A program made the position numbers and the translations under genes. The notes below the pieces were generated by a model that had not been told where the DNA came from, did no database searches, and saw nothing but the letters and a program-made list of their open reading frames with translations. A stretch of 64,000 nt of DNA from Ricinus communis. Its lineage: Eukaryota > Streptophyta > Magnoliopsida > Malpighiales > Euphorbiaceae. Shown in pieces: positions 34,301 through 45,416 of this stretch. Each line of letters starts with the position of its first letter. Position 1 is the stretch's first letter. Where the stretch lies: assembly GCF_019578655.1 (NCBI RefSeq), contig NC_063258.1, positions 8,684,802 to 8,748,801 on the forward strand, given 5' to 3'.

Positions 34301-35280
34301 GCAAAGAATACAAAAGAAAGGAAGGACATGAGTAATAAGTCTATGTTCGCTACTGCAAGTCTTCACAAGTTAGCACAGTTCATGAAAGAACCCATAACCT
34401 AATTCTGTGCAAGCTAGAAAACTAAAATAATATGCTCATTAGCCTTAAATATTCGGTTACATGTGGTTTTAATAGTGCGAAACCCCTCATTCCATAAGAA
34501 GAAAGAAGAAACTAAAAGCTAAATATGATTAAATAAATAAATAAAGATGAATAAACTAAAGTCAAATCAAGAACTAGAGAGGAGTTGATTGGTCAACAAA
34601 TCTCGTAGTCCCAAATTTTATGAGCCAGCTTAATGAAAATAATGGGGAATTCACATTGCGTTACCAAGTAATAGTCCGACCCAAGTTACTTCATTATATG
34701 CGTTCCAAATATCAAAATGTTCATATTCCCGCTTGTATTATGATTGGATTTATTAAAAATAACATGATTTCTCCCTCACACGCATGGATTTACATCTCTT
34801 CCTACTTAATCATCAAGCTAAGCCCTAATGGTATCGGTCAAGCTTGTTAATTGTGTTCCCATGATTCCTTATGCCAATCCTTGTGTCATCAGGAGTCCTC
34901 CTGCCTAGAGGAACAAGAAATGATGGAGATTCCAATAGTGCAAATCCTAAATCAGATATTGGGGCATGCCTCGATTCTCGGCGCTTCTCTTTCCTCCAAA
35001 TGATTCGTCTGCGATCATTCGAAGAATGATATTAATACTCAGTCAACTAATTTTCTTTCTTTGCATTTTTCTAAGCATTGGATCGGTGCCTATAATTGTC
35101 GCTTCTACGTGAATTAACTCAACCTTCTTATTTATGCTCACCAAATAAAATCAAACCGTCATTCAAAACATAGATTAGAAAGAGAAGAACAAAGGAAAAG
35201 AACAAATGAGATCATAGGTAGGACTTCAGATATGATAAGGAAACAAATTGCCAGTTCTTTATTCTCTTCCATAGCTAGGC
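31393..35280 (+). repeat. R repeat array, forward, containing an LTR-X fragment
   Basis: Three to four R units with GAGCCAGCTT-like landmarks near 32742, 33590 and 34622. The last complete spacing is about 1030 bp. 31505-31900 is a plus-strand LTR-X piece with GGCCTATATATGGG as TATA box, sharing GCATGCTTAAGAAACATTC with 62200. The array ends near 35280, where Athila LTR sequence starts inside the R phrase CATAGCTAGGCGTA. The short ORFs are not conserved between units; I see no gene. Confidence 0.7.
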
Positions 35281-35905
35281 GTACCTATCGATGTGGCCTA
35301 ACACTAGTGAGTATCAAGGTCGTATCCCTAGAGATTGGGTGAACCTAGAGTTACTACTGTTCGCTATGTTATCTAGTTTGAACAACTCAATGAAGTGTTA
35401 TGCTATGATTGAATATGAACAAACAATTAATTAAATGTCAATTAATCTAAAAGGATAATGGAGCAACACAAGAAGAAAGCAAGCCCAAAGGGGACCTAAT
35501 TGCGATGGAATTACTAAAGGTGATTATCTTGATTACCAAATTGATTACCCGTGCTTGAATCCTAAAATGAACTTGGATCCTCTCTCGAGCTCACCTAATT
35601 CCTAACTCTAGGAACTAAATGCTGGAATCTCTTCCTAACAATTAATCTCAGCACAACATGAAGCTTAGATTCAAGTCTATTAAGAGTTGTTAATCCTTAA
35701 TCCGGCTAGCCAATTAACCTTATCTCTAAGTGTTATTAACCAGTTCTTGCTTAATCAAGTTCTGACTATTTAACGAATTTCTCAATACCAATTAAACAAT
35801 CTAAACAACATTTTAGTCAACATCTCAAGTGAAATGAAATTAACTTTTATTACTGATAAGCAAGAAGGATACAATTTGGTAACTTAATAATCAAGGTGCA
35901 CCAAT
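35281..35905 (-). repeat. Truncated 3' LTR of element D (family LTR-4)
   Basis: Closely follows 44045-44630 of D's 5' LTR: CCTATCGATGTGGCCTAACA, CCCAAAGGGGACCTAATTG, AATTTGGTAACTTAATAATC. Both ends are missing: the last ~35 bases on the R side and everything upstream of the GC block on the pol side. That places D's element boundary here, without a testable target duplication. Confidence 0.75.
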
Positions 35906-36420
35906 TGGCACGGGTGGAGGCACGGCCGTGCTGACTAGCACAGCCTGGTGTTGCCGCCCGTGGTGCCTTCGGAAGCCGTGATGAACGACTAAAATCCCCC
36001 ATTCTTCATGTGTCTTTCATCACGGGCTTGAGTCAGACCGTGCTCATCGTGTTGTAGCCCATGATGGCCACACAAACCGTGGTGAAAGTGGAGGATTTTG
36101 GGCTTTCCTTCGCCATCTCGAGTCGCCAAACTCCCTGCTGGCAATTGAAACATATACGCATATGTTTAGGCCGTAAATCAAGTAAATATGGTCAAACGGA
36201 AAAGTCTGTCCTCACTGATTGTAAAAGTCCGACTTAAGTTAAAAAACCTAAATTCATACAACTACGTTAAATTACTAAGTAAGTGTTCTAACTACTATCA
36301 AGCAAACTAAAATGAATGAAGTCAAAAGAAAATAACGAAATAACAAAAACATGAAAGCATAACCAAAGTCGAATGTACAAAAGTGCTTATTTTTGCTGAG
36401 TCCTAAGCTTGACTTATCCG
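35906..36420 (-). other. GC-rich block and 3' non-coding end of element D
   Basis: 35915-36080 is dense in CACGGCC/GGCCGTG-type words (GAGGCACGGCCGTGCTGAC), resembling the promoter block of the LTRs. It is joined out of order to the LTR piece at 35905. 36170-36420 is AT-rich and follows the end of Pol. The ORF at 36275-36484 is an accidental hydrophobic frame overlapping the last Pol codons, not an envelope gene. Confidence 0.5.
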
Positions 36421-37451
36421 GATCAACCCTCCTATGCATACAAAGCCAGGTCAACTCGTTGCTCACCATCCAATAAGTTACCATGGTAAAGCTTCAATCG
36501 ATGGCCATTCACTTTGAAATCTCCCTTCTCGGGATGATGTAACTCTACCACTCTATACGGAAAGACCTGTCTGACCTGAAATGGTCCAGACTAATGACTC
36601 TGCAGCTGCCACTATCACTCCTTACCTGCAGAATCAATATCAAAGTTACAAGTCCTAAGGGCCTAGAGTGCCCTATGCTCTAACTCAACAGGCAAATGAC
36701 ATGACCTTCCATAAACAAGACGATAGGGCGTAAAACCTATAAATGTCCTAAAAGCAGTTCTAAACACCCACAATTCATCATCCAACTTAAGAGCCCAATC
36801 CTTCCTATTGGTACTCATTGTTCTCTCTAAAATACGCTTAATACCTCCTATTAGTTACCTCAACCTGCCCACTAGTCTAGGGGTGATAGGGAGTAGAGAA
36901 CCGCTAAGTAACCTCGTACCGCTTAAGTACCTTCTTTAATTAAGCATTGCAAAAATGTGTTCCTCTATCACTAATAAGTGCCTATGTGTGCCAAACCTAG
37001 CAAACAATTGCTTAAGGAACCTGCAAACAACCCTGGCATCATCAGTAGCCATAGCTTGAGCTTCAGGCCCCTTAGAAAAGTACTCAACATCGACCAGAAT
37101 ATACTTGTTACCATATGAAGAGGGAAAGGGTCCTATGAAGTCAATGCCCCAAACATCAAAAATCTCAACAACTTGCACACTAGTTTGGGGCATCTCATCA
37201 CGAGAAGAGATATTACCTGCGCACTAACAAGCATCACAAACCTGAATGAATTGTCATCCGTCTTGGAAGAGCGTAGGGCAATAGAATCCTGCCTCTAGCA
37301 CCTTCCTCGTTGTATGGTTTGCTGCTTGATGACCTCCAGTGGGTCCCTCGTAGCAGTGCCTCAATATTTGGATGCCGTACACACAACGGCGAATCACCTT
37401 ATCTGCACGCACTCTAAACAGAAAGGGATCTTCCGAAATGTAGTATTTCAA
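36421..37451 (-). pseudogene. Athila integrase, element D, broken
   Basis: Reading down the minus strand: RRCVYGIQILRHCYEGPTGG and HQAANHTTRKVLEAGFYCP, with the zinc domain completed by VCDAC across a frame change. The core starts [20 protein letters not shown] (first catalytic Asp). The open frame then reads [15 protein letters not shown], but one base over it reads ISDRGTHFC, so the second Asp survives in a shifted frame. Next come [15 protein letters not shown] and [12 protein letters not shown] (Glu). Then [20 protein letters not shown] and the C-terminal FKVNGHRLKLYHGNLLDGEQ. Stops and frameshifts are many. The protein would insert element DNA if intact. Confidence 0.87.
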
Positions 37452-37453
37452 TC

Positions 37454-38110
37454 AGTAAAGAATTTCTTCTTTTGCTGATAAGTCATACCCTTTAGTAGAA
37501 CCCTAGCAACCAAATAATTAGCATAATCTGAAAACCAGGGAGTATCCGAGTATACCTGAGTGACATATAAATGCTCCTCTGGAAATCGATCGTTTATGGT
37601 CATTTCATCAAGTGCATCCAAGTGAGGATTCTCCAATCTCGATAAATGGTCCACTGCCAGATTCTCCGCACCTTCTTATCCTTAATCTCGATATCAAATT
37701 CCTGCAACAAAAGAATCCCCTGAATCAATCTCGGGTTTGCATCATTTTTTAGGAATAAGTACCTCAATGCCGAGTGGTCCGTGAAGATAATGGTCTTGGA
37801 GAGAACGAGGTACGATCTAAACTTGTTGAAGGCATAAACAACAGCCAACAACTCCTTCTCTATGGTGGTATAGTGCTCCTGGGGTCTTGTCAAAGTCTTG
37901 CTAGCATAATAAATAGGTTGGAACTTCTTTTCAATCCTCTATCCAAGCACAGCTCCAATTGCAAAATCACTAGCATCGCACATCAACTCAAAAGGCAGCC
38001 CTCAATCAGGTGAAACCATGATCAGGGCTGTTGTTAGAAGTTTCTTAAGTAACTCAAAAGCAGCCAAGCATGCATCATTAAAAATAAAAGGTACATTCTT
38101 AACTAACAAC
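37454..38110 (-). pseudogene. Athila RNase H, element D
   Basis: The open stretch 37893-37600 reads [40 protein letters not shown] and FDIEIKDKK. Upstream in broken frames are YYASKTL and CDASDFAIGAVL. The catalytic D of FTDHSAL and E of EKEL are present. 37654-37448 ([18 protein letters not shown]) bridges to integrase. The frame changes at least twice. Confidence 0.85.
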
Positions 38111-39110
38111 TGAGTAAGAGCCCTAGCAATCTTAGGGAAATCTCTAATAAATCTCCTATAAAACCCTACATGGCCTAGAAAACTCCTAACTGGCTAAACA
38201 TAACTAGGAGGAGGTAGCTTAGATATAGCTCTATCTTAGCTCTGTCCATCTCCATCCCAGCCTAAAAGATCTTATGCCCTAACACAATCCCCTCTCTCAC
38301 TATCAAATGGCATTTTTCCCAGTTCAATACCAAGTTAGCCTCAATACACCTAGCTAACACGCTCAAGATTTGCCAAACAAAGAGAGAAAGAATCACCAAA
38401 AATACAGAAGTCATCCATAAATACCTCCATAGACTCCTCAATCATGTCCTCGAAGATAGCCATCATGCACCGCTGAAATGTAGCCTGTGCATTGCGATTC
38501 AGATAGCATCATGCATGTGAGCGTTCTATATGGGCAGGTGAAAGTAGTCTTCTCTTGGTCCTCAGGTGCAATAGGTTTCTGAAAATAACCTGAAAAACTA
38601 TTAAGAAAATAATAAAACATGTGACCTGCCAAACGCTCAATCATCTGATTAATGAAAGGAAGAGGGAAATGATCTTTCCGAGTTGCATCATTAAGCCTCC
38701 TGTAATCAATGTAAACTCGGAAGCCTGTTATTGTCTGAGTCGGGATCAACTCATCCTTCTCATTCCTTACCACCGTCATGCCTCCTTTCTTGGGCACAAC
38801 CGCAGGTGACCCGGCCGCCGAAATGGGATAGATCAAACCTGCATCAAGAAGTTTAATTACCTCCTTCTTCACTACTTCTTTCATGCTCGGGTTGAGCCGT
38901 CTCTGAGGCTTAACAACCGGCCTGAAACTATCCTCCAACAAGATCTTATGAGAGTAAAAACTTGGATTTATGCCTGGAATGTCAGCTATCTTGAAGGCGA
39001 TGGCCTTCTTGTACTTCCTTAGAACTTCTAAAAGCATGGCTTGTTCTTTGGGAGTCAGATCAGCTGCTATGATCACTTGTAAGCGCTTTTCTTCATCCAA
39101 GAAGGCATAA
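38111..39110 (-). pseudogene. Athila reverse transcriptase, element D
   Basis: The open frame 39100-38438 covers KRLQVIIAADLTPKEQAMLL, VVKPQRRLNPSMKEVVKKEV, IKLLDAGLIYPIS, KKGGMTVVRNEKDELIPTQT and FRVYIDYRRLNDATRKDHFP. Motif A reads YYFLNSFSGYFQ, so the catalytic Asp is Asn. After a shift near 38500 the fingers and palm go on (MMAIFEDMIEESMEVFMDDF with both motif C Asp) to the thumb near 38130. Motif A is damaged differently from element C (Tyr), so the two died independently. Confidence 0.9.
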
Positions 39111-39603
39111 TCAAGTGGCTCGGTAACTCCTTCACTTCTAAGATTGGTGGGTCCTCGAATGAAGTCTTTAACTTCTGCACTCCAGACTTGTCAAGAAAAA
39201 GATAAGAATCAGTTGACAAGCTCGGCTCAGAAGCCAATAAAACAGCGAGTTGCTCCAATACTTGCTCGTTGGACAACTCCTCCTCATCCTCCGCTAATGC
39301 TACCTGCAAAGGGTCAGAACATAACATTTCCTGCAAATAGGACTCAACCACATCATCAATCACATCAACAGAATACACAGCATTATCATGGTCTCGTGAC
39401 TGTCTCATAAAAGTGGCTAGGTCAAAGGTAATGGTCTCATCATCAACTCTAAGCTTAAGCTTCCCATTGCTTACATCGATAACAATGCTCGATGTAGCTA
39501 GAAAAGGCCTAACCAGGATAAGCGGCACAGTGCTCTCACCTTCCATATCCATCACCACAAAGTCCATAGGAAAGATAAATTTATCCACCTTCACAAGTAC
39601 ATC
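39073..39603 (-). pseudogene. Second half of Athila protease and linker, element D
   Basis: The minus-strand open frame begins KVDKFIFPMDFVVMDMEGES, TVPLILVRPFLATSSIVIDV, with the second protease lobe in which the usual L-G-R is L-V-R. NGKLKLRVDDETITFDLATF and a linker with ELSNEQVLEQLAVLLASEPS follow. The first lobe with DLGAS is at 41810-41980. Element E was inserted between them at the codons for EDVLVKV. Confidence 0.88.
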
Positions 39604-39737
39604 TGATGATTGCTATCTATGCAACTACAATCTAAGGCAGTGTACCTATCGGTGCAGTCTAGCACTAATGGCGAGTATCAAGGTTGTATTCCTCGGGAAA
39701 GTGAAAGCCTAGAGTTACTCATTTGTTCTTTGTTATA

Positions 39738-40394
39738 TTAACCTAAAATTAGTGATAAACCAGAAAAATTTTCACCTGAACGCAAAGTGACGGCGCACAA
39801 ATGTTCCTCGGATTCAGTAGCGTTTAATGGAGTTCCCAATTGCTCTTTAGCTAGTAACTTGAAGATCAAGCCTACTTGATGCTCTATGTTCTCAATCGAG
39901 GCTTGTTGACCTTCAAGTACCCTCTCTGTTTGTTGGAATCTATCCTCAAGACTTGTAAAGAACCTCATCATCAGCTCCTCTAGCACTAACTCTTCATCTT
40001 GAGTTGAAGGTGCAAGATTAGCCTGCTAATGTGGTTGTTGAGATCCTGGTGGTTCTTGGCCATCTAAGCTCCATCCAAAGGGTGAATGAGTGCTCCACTC
40101 CTAATTGTAGGTGCTTCCATACGAGTCATTTGGCCAACTGCCCGTATAAATCACCTGTTCACAATTATAAGAACAATGAGTAAAATCACTGCATAATGGA
40201 CAATCATTACTCAAATGTAAACCACAACAAAATTCACAAAAAACTTGAGATGAAAGGATAGGAGTGGAGAGTTGATCGGTAGCCCTGCAAAATGATTCCA
40301 CTCGAGCTTCTAAAGATGCACGGGTATCCCAATTTTTAGCACTCTCTTGGTTCCTGATCCCATTTTCCAACGTGTCATACAAAGAGTTTAGCAT
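39738..40394 (-). pseudogene. Zinc-knuckle gag-derived ORF of element E
   Basis: 40394-40101 reads MLNSLYDTLENGIRNQESAK and keeps FCEFCCGLHLSNDCP, a full C-x2-C-x3-H-x4-C knuckle, then YTGSWPNDSYGSTYN and a stop. After a broken stretch, 39986-39738 gives LEELMMRFFTSLEDRFQQTE, ASIENIEHQVGLIFKLLAK and CAVTLRSGENFSG, where TLRSG is the Athila Gag end signature. It corresponds to the ORFs at 4519 (A) and 58498 (F). Confidence 0.8.
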
Positions 40395-40540
40395 TGAACC
40401 TCCTTATCATCCACTACCCGAATCATACACTTAAACTAAATAAATATGTACAAAAATCAATAAATGAATAAAAACCATAAAATAGTAAAAAAAATGGCTA
40501 AATTAATAAATAGCAAATTTCACTCTAGTTTTCAAACAGT

Positions 40541-40558
40541 TCCCCAACAACGGTGCCA
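40541..40558 (-). other. Primer-binding site of element E
   Basis: The minus strand gives TGGCACCGTTGTTGGGGA directly inside the LTR, two mismatches from the tRNA-Asp complement. The leader word (reverse of GTTTGAAAACTAGAGTGAAA) lies at 40511-40537. Confidence 0.85.
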
Positions 40559-40564
40559 AAAACT

Positions 40565-41804
40565 TGATGATTGCTATCTATGCAGCTACAATCTAAGGCA
40601 GTGTACCTATCGATGCAGTCTAGCACTAATGGCGAGTATCAAGGTCGTATTCCTCGGGAAAGTGAAAGCCCAGAGTTACTCCTTTGTTCTTTGTTATATT
40701 AACCTAAAATGAATGATGAATAATTTCTAAACTAACTAACAGCTACAAGCTAAGTTCTAAGGGAGATGTGGGAGTAAATGGATAAATGAAACAACCAAGA
40801 CAAGAAAGCAAACCCAAAGGGAGCCTAAACTAGTTGGCAATCAAACAAAAGATAAAGGATTGATGTATCCAATTATGCTACCCGTGGACAAATTCTTAAC
40901 TGAATTTGGTTTCTCTCTCAAGATAACCGAATTCCTAAACCTAATAACCTAAAGTTTGAATCTCTTCGTAACGATTGATTCTTAAATTAGCATTAAGCTT
41001 TAATCCGCCTCTATTAAGCTTAGTTAATTATCCTTATCTCTAAGTGATTATTAACCAGTTCTTGCTATTCAAACTTCCAATTGCCAAATGGACTTCTCAA
41101 TCACATAAAGCAATCTAAACACCACAATTCACAACATCTCATGAATAATGCATTATCTTATTAATACTGAAAGCAAGAAGAATACAAAACTAACTCAAAC
41201 AATCCAACAATATAACATTAAACCAACATAGTAGGAAATCACAATGGTTTAATCAATCTAGCTAAACATGTTCATTATCAAAACCCACAAGAATTCAATT
41301 GCAATAATGAGTAAAGGTAGATAAACCCGATTACACCCTTGGATGAGAGTAAATAGCCCCAATTCCTCTTGCTCGAATTGAATCGATTCTTGTTCCTCTT
41401 GCTCAGATTGAAACCAATCAACGAACCTCGCCCAATCTTCAATCTTTGAAGGGAATCCAATTGAAATCTTGGTCCAAGTCTCCTTTTTCCTTGGTTCCAA
41501 CTCAAAAAACCCTTAGAGAGAGAAAAATTAGGGTTTGGGACGTTCTCCCCTGTTTTTCTTTTCTTTCCTCTTGCTCTTTCTTTTAATTAATTCGTTATAT
41601 CACCGCGAACATGGTCGTGTTGATGCCCGTGTTGGGAACATGGGCTGGTGTTGATGGGCGTGTTTGGAACACGGCCCCGTGCTAATGCCCATGTTGCTCT
41701 CTGTGGTCGTGCTCCTTAATGTTTCTTTTTCTTTGATGTGAATGCACCCAACATAAATTTTGCCTTAAAAACCCTATTTAGATGTGTGTATTCCACGTAC
41801 ATCA
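40565..41804 (-). repeat. 5' LTR of element E (family LTR-2)
   Basis: About 1240 bp. The minus-strand start TGATGTACGTGGAATACACA and the following CATCTAAATAGGGTTTTTAA match the solo LTR at 15287-16564. The GC-rich block lies at about 41600-41700. The end shares AAGGCAGTGTACCTATCGAT with LTR-1. Confidence 0.85.
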
Positions 41805-41809
41805 AAATC

Positions 41810-42100
41810 CTCAACAATACCTCTAGGAATCTTAACAGTCCTATCAGCTAACTGAGTGCTCATCCTAGTAGGCTTGGGTTCATGCAATCCTAACTTAGCA
41901 AACAAACTAGTGGGCACCAAATTAATACTAGCTCCTAAATCGGCCAATGCACCACTAATTGGCAAATTGCCAATCACACAAGGGACAGTAAAACTCCCTG
42001 GATCTCGTCACTTGAGTGGCAGCTTGTTCTAGAGAATAGCTGAACACTCATTAAGTACTACCTGACCAAGATCCTCCAATTTCCTCTTGTTGCTCAAAAT
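41810..42100 (-). pseudogene. First half of Athila protease, element D
   Basis: 41977-41774 reads MIGNLPISGALADLGASINL, VPTSLFAKLGLHEPKPTRMS and ADRTVKIPRGIVEDF, then runs into element E. The active-site motif D-L-G-A-S is intact. Upstream, in broken frames, lie PCVIGNL and KLPLK-type text. The match to B (28023-28200) fixes where E interrupted it. Confidence 0.87.
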
Positions 42101-43857
42101 CTCCTTTAAGAACTTGACGTACTTCGGCATCTGTGAAATTGCCTCAACAAAAGGTAAGTTAATTTTCAGTTGCTTAAACAAGTCAAGAAACTTGCTTCTC
42201 CACCTTATCCTGCCTCAACCTCGCAGGATATGGAACCGGGGGCTGATACTCCCGCATAGGGCTCTTTTGACTGTCTTCTTTCTTCCTCTCAATCTCCACC
42301 ACCTCAGGCTCTAGTCCTTCCTTAGCTGGCTTGTCCTACACAATCATATCATCCTTATCAGCCAAAGGCAAAGAACTAGACAATTGCTTACCTGATCGCA
42401 AGGTGATAACCTTGCAATGCTCCCTCGGGTTTAACTCTGTAGTGCTAGGGAGCGATCCTGAGGGTCTCTCTGAAAAGATCTTAGAAATCTGGCCAATCTG
42501 AGTCTCCAAGTTCTGAATCGAGGCCTGCTGATTCCTAAGTGCACTATCAGTTTGTTGGAATCTTGTCTCCGTAGACGTCACAAACTTTATCATAAGCTCC
42601 TCTAAATTTGACTTCTTTTCTGGTGGAGGAGGAGCTTGTGCGAGCCAGTGGTACATTGTTGTGGTACTTGATGAAGTCTCTGAAAACTTGGTGGACCCTG
42701 GGCATTATTGTTCCTCCAACTGAAGTTGGGATGATTGCGCCACCTAGGGTTGTATGTGTTGTTGTAAGGGTTGTTCTGCTGCCTTGGGGCATTCCCCATA
42801 TAATAAATCTCCTCAACATCAGAAGATACAACAGAAATAGATGGAAAAGTAGAAGAAGATGAAGTAAACATACCTCCCGAAGTACAGTTTTCACTATAGT
42901 GCAGGGCCACCACAAAACTTACAGCTAACGTTCGCTGCATGAACCGGCATCTGGAGTTGGTCAATCTTCTTAGCTAGAAGCTCCACCTGAGCTGCCAAGG
43001 CTGCTATAGAATCCACTTGGTTGACCACTCCCTATCGTCCTGGTCGGCTCCTAGAGGATTGCCACTGATAATTGTTCATGGCCATTTCCTCTATCAAGTT
43101 CTAAGCTTGCTCGAGCGTCTTACTGTTTAGCACCCCACCTGCTGCAACATTCACCATCTGCCTCGTCGTAAGGTTCAACCCGCTGTAGAAGGTCTGAACC
43201 TGCATCCATACTGGCAATCCGTGATGTTGGCAACATCTCAAAGGTTCCTTAAACCACTCCCATGCATCGTACATGCTCTCATCATCAAACTGCATAAAAG
43301 AAGATATGTCATTTCTAAGTTTAGTAGTTTTAGCGGGAGGAAAATACTTATAAAGAAATTTTTTGGCCAACGCCTTCCAGGTAGTAATCGTCTGCTGTGG
43401 AAGAGATTGCAACCATCTCTTTGCTTTGTCCCTCAAGGAAAATGGAAACAATCTCAGCCGAATGGCATCATCGGTTGTTCCATTTATCTTGAATGTGTCA
43501 CAGATCTCCAAGAAGTTGGATATATGTGCATTGGGATCCTCGCTGGGCAATCCTCCAAACTGCACGCTCTGCTGGATCATCTAGATAACATTGGCTTTTA
43601 TCTCAAAATTGTTGGCCGCTACAGGAGGTCTGACTATACTAGTTTTCGTCCCATCCAAAGATGGTCAACCAAACTCGTACATGGTCCTCTGATCGTCATC
43701 GGCCTGGGGGTTGTGGTTCTCCATCACATTAGCTCTATGAACCTGAACTGTAACTCCGACCTCCTCCTCAACTGCCTGCAAACGTCGGCTCAATAATCTA
43801 AGAGTGCTATGGGTCAAATAAGGGTTCTATGGGATCAGGGTTAGAGCTCCTGTTCAT
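42100..43857 (-). pseudogene. Athila gag, element D, broken
   Basis: Start near 43857 as MNRSSNPDPIEPLFDP, then a stop and shift. 43580-43101 (159 codons) holds [60 protein letters not shown] and [17 protein letters not shown], the Gag core. The zinc knuckle near 42895-42920 reads CKFCGGP, then an extra two bases throw the His and last Cys (HYSENC) into another frame. The post-knuckle MGNAPRQQNNPYNNTYNPRW is clear. 42656-42336 gives the coiled-coil end TDSALRNQQASIQNLETQIG and REHCKVITLRSGKQ. Several changes inactivate it, though the parts are better kept than in B or C. Confidence 0.9.
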
Positions 43858-43990
43858 AAATGACCTGAAATCGACAATCCAAACAACCACCAATCAAAAA
43901 AACAATAAAACAAAGAATAAAGAATAAATAAATAAACAAATAATGACTAAAGTAACACAAAAACAATTCACTCTAGTTCACCGTTACGGT

Positions 43991-44008
43991 TCCTCGGCAA
44001 CGGCGCCA
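43991..44008 (-). other. Primer-binding site of element D
   Basis: The minus strand TGGCGCCGTTGCCGAGGA pairs with the tRNA-Asp 3' end at 17 of 18 positions, six bases inside the LTR edge. This is among the best-preserved primer sites in the window. Confidence 0.9.
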
Positions 44009-44014
44009 AAAACT

Positions 44015-45416
44015 TGATGGGCTACTGATGCAACCTACACCTAAGGCAGTGAACCTATCGATGTGGCCTAGCACTAGTGAGTATCAATATTGTATCCCTG
44101 GAGATTGGGTGAACCTAGAGTTACTACTGTTCGCTATGTTATCTAGTCTAAACAACTCAATGAAGTGTTATGCTATGATTGAATATGAACAAACAATTAA
44201 TTAAATGTCAATTAATCTGAAAGGATAATAGAGCAACATAAGAAGAAAGCAAACCCAAAGGGGACCTAATTGGGATGGAATTACTAGAGGTGATTATCTT
44301 GATTACCAAATTGATTACACGTGCCTGAATCCTAAAATGAACTCGGATCCTCTCTCGAGCTCACCGAATTCCTAACTTTGGGATAATCTCAGCACAACAT
44401 GAAGCTTAGATTCAAGTCTATTGAGAGTTGTTAATCCTTAATCCAGCTAGCCAATTAACCTTATCTCTCAGTGTTATTAACCAGTTGTTGCTTAATCAAG
44501 TTCCGACTATTTAACGACTATTAACCAGTTCTTGCTTAAACAACATTTTACTCAACGTCTCAAGTGAAATGAAATTAACTTTTATTACTGATAAGTAAGA
44601 AGGATACAATTTGGTAACTTAATAATCAAAACAAATCAAACAATCCATCAATAATAGAAACCCCAATGGGTTCAAAAGCTCTAGTTACTCATGTTCATAG
44701 TTAAAACAAATTAAGGAACAAATAAGGAAAAGCAAATTGAAAGCATTTACACCCTTCTCTTTCAAGTTGGATGAGAAACCCTAATTTGCCTCTTGAATGC
44801 TCCCAAATCTTGTCTTAATCTTTAAATCGATGTTAAAACAAGTGTAATCCTTCCTTCAATTGATGAAATTGATCTCCCAAAGTCGATAATTGAATAGAAA
44901 CAAACGAATTGAGTGTGTATATTGGAAATCAAGTCAGAAAATCGAACCACCATTCACCAAATCGAATTTTCCTATATAGTCACTTCAACACAGCCGTGGT
45001 CAAGCTTGTGCTGGTCAGCACAGGTGGAGTCTAAGCCATGTTGAACCTAAGAATTCCGTTGTGTTGACCTCTTCCAGACCGTGCCCAAGCCGGTGCTAAG
45101 CCACCACGGGCCGTGGTGGAGGCCGTGGTGGCTACAAAAACCGTGCCAAAAGGTACTCTTAGAGGGCATCTAGTTGGCAATTCAGCATGGCCGGAGTCTA
45201 GGCCATGCTCAACCCTCGAGGTGCTAGTCCTCGTCTAATTTAATGGATTCTGTCAGTAATCACGCGTATTTCCCTCGATTGTTGATAATGCCCTTCGAAA
45301 ATGACCTGAAACGTTAAAGGAAACAAAAGACAGGTGATTCTAGCATAAAATGAGATAATCATGCATAAGAATGTAAACAATCGGGCATGTAAATACGTAT
45401 AATATGATGCCTATCA
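44015..45416 (-). repeat. 5' LTR of element D (family LTR-4)
   Basis: About 1402 bp. On the minus strand it starts TGATAGGCATCATATTATAC (45416) and ends next to the primer site with GTAGCCCATCA. TATA box as CCTATATAGT near 44971-44980; GC-rich block about 44990-45215. A small local duplication (CTATTAACCAGTTNTTGCTTAA) is seen near 44475-44545. Its 5' end abuts a plus-strand LTR-4, giving a large palindrome. Confidence 0.88.

Larger units (their letters stand above)
39604..41804 (-). mobile_element. Element E: short deleted non-autonomous Athila element inside D
   Basis: Flanked by ACATC (39599-39603) and AAATC (41805-41809), a 4/5 target duplication. Removing E rejoins D's protease codons. 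Order on the plus strand: the last ~165 bp of an LTR (39604-39768), a zinc-knuckle gag remnant on the minus strand, primer site 40541-40558, and a complete LTR 40565-41804. The first and last ~110 bases of the two LTRs agree closely (TGATGATTGCTATCTATGCA). Most of the 3' LTR, the 3' region and part of the internal domain are gone. Because both termini and the duplication survive, the loss was internal. Confidence 0.85.

Noticed and set aside
36275..36484. Possible envelope-like ORF after pol of element D
   Set aside because: Hydrophobic stretch in AT-rich DNA overlapping the end of Pol in another frame; no start context, signal peptide or match to Athila env-like ORFs that I can see.
41258..41505. 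ORFs of 75-80 codons in the LTR of E
   Set aside because: Overlapping frames in the LTR; the matching part of the other LTR-2 copy (16024-16233, opposite strand) does not keep them.
43221..43796. 191-codon plus-strand ORF
   Set aside because: It is the antisense shadow of D's gag core on the minus strand.
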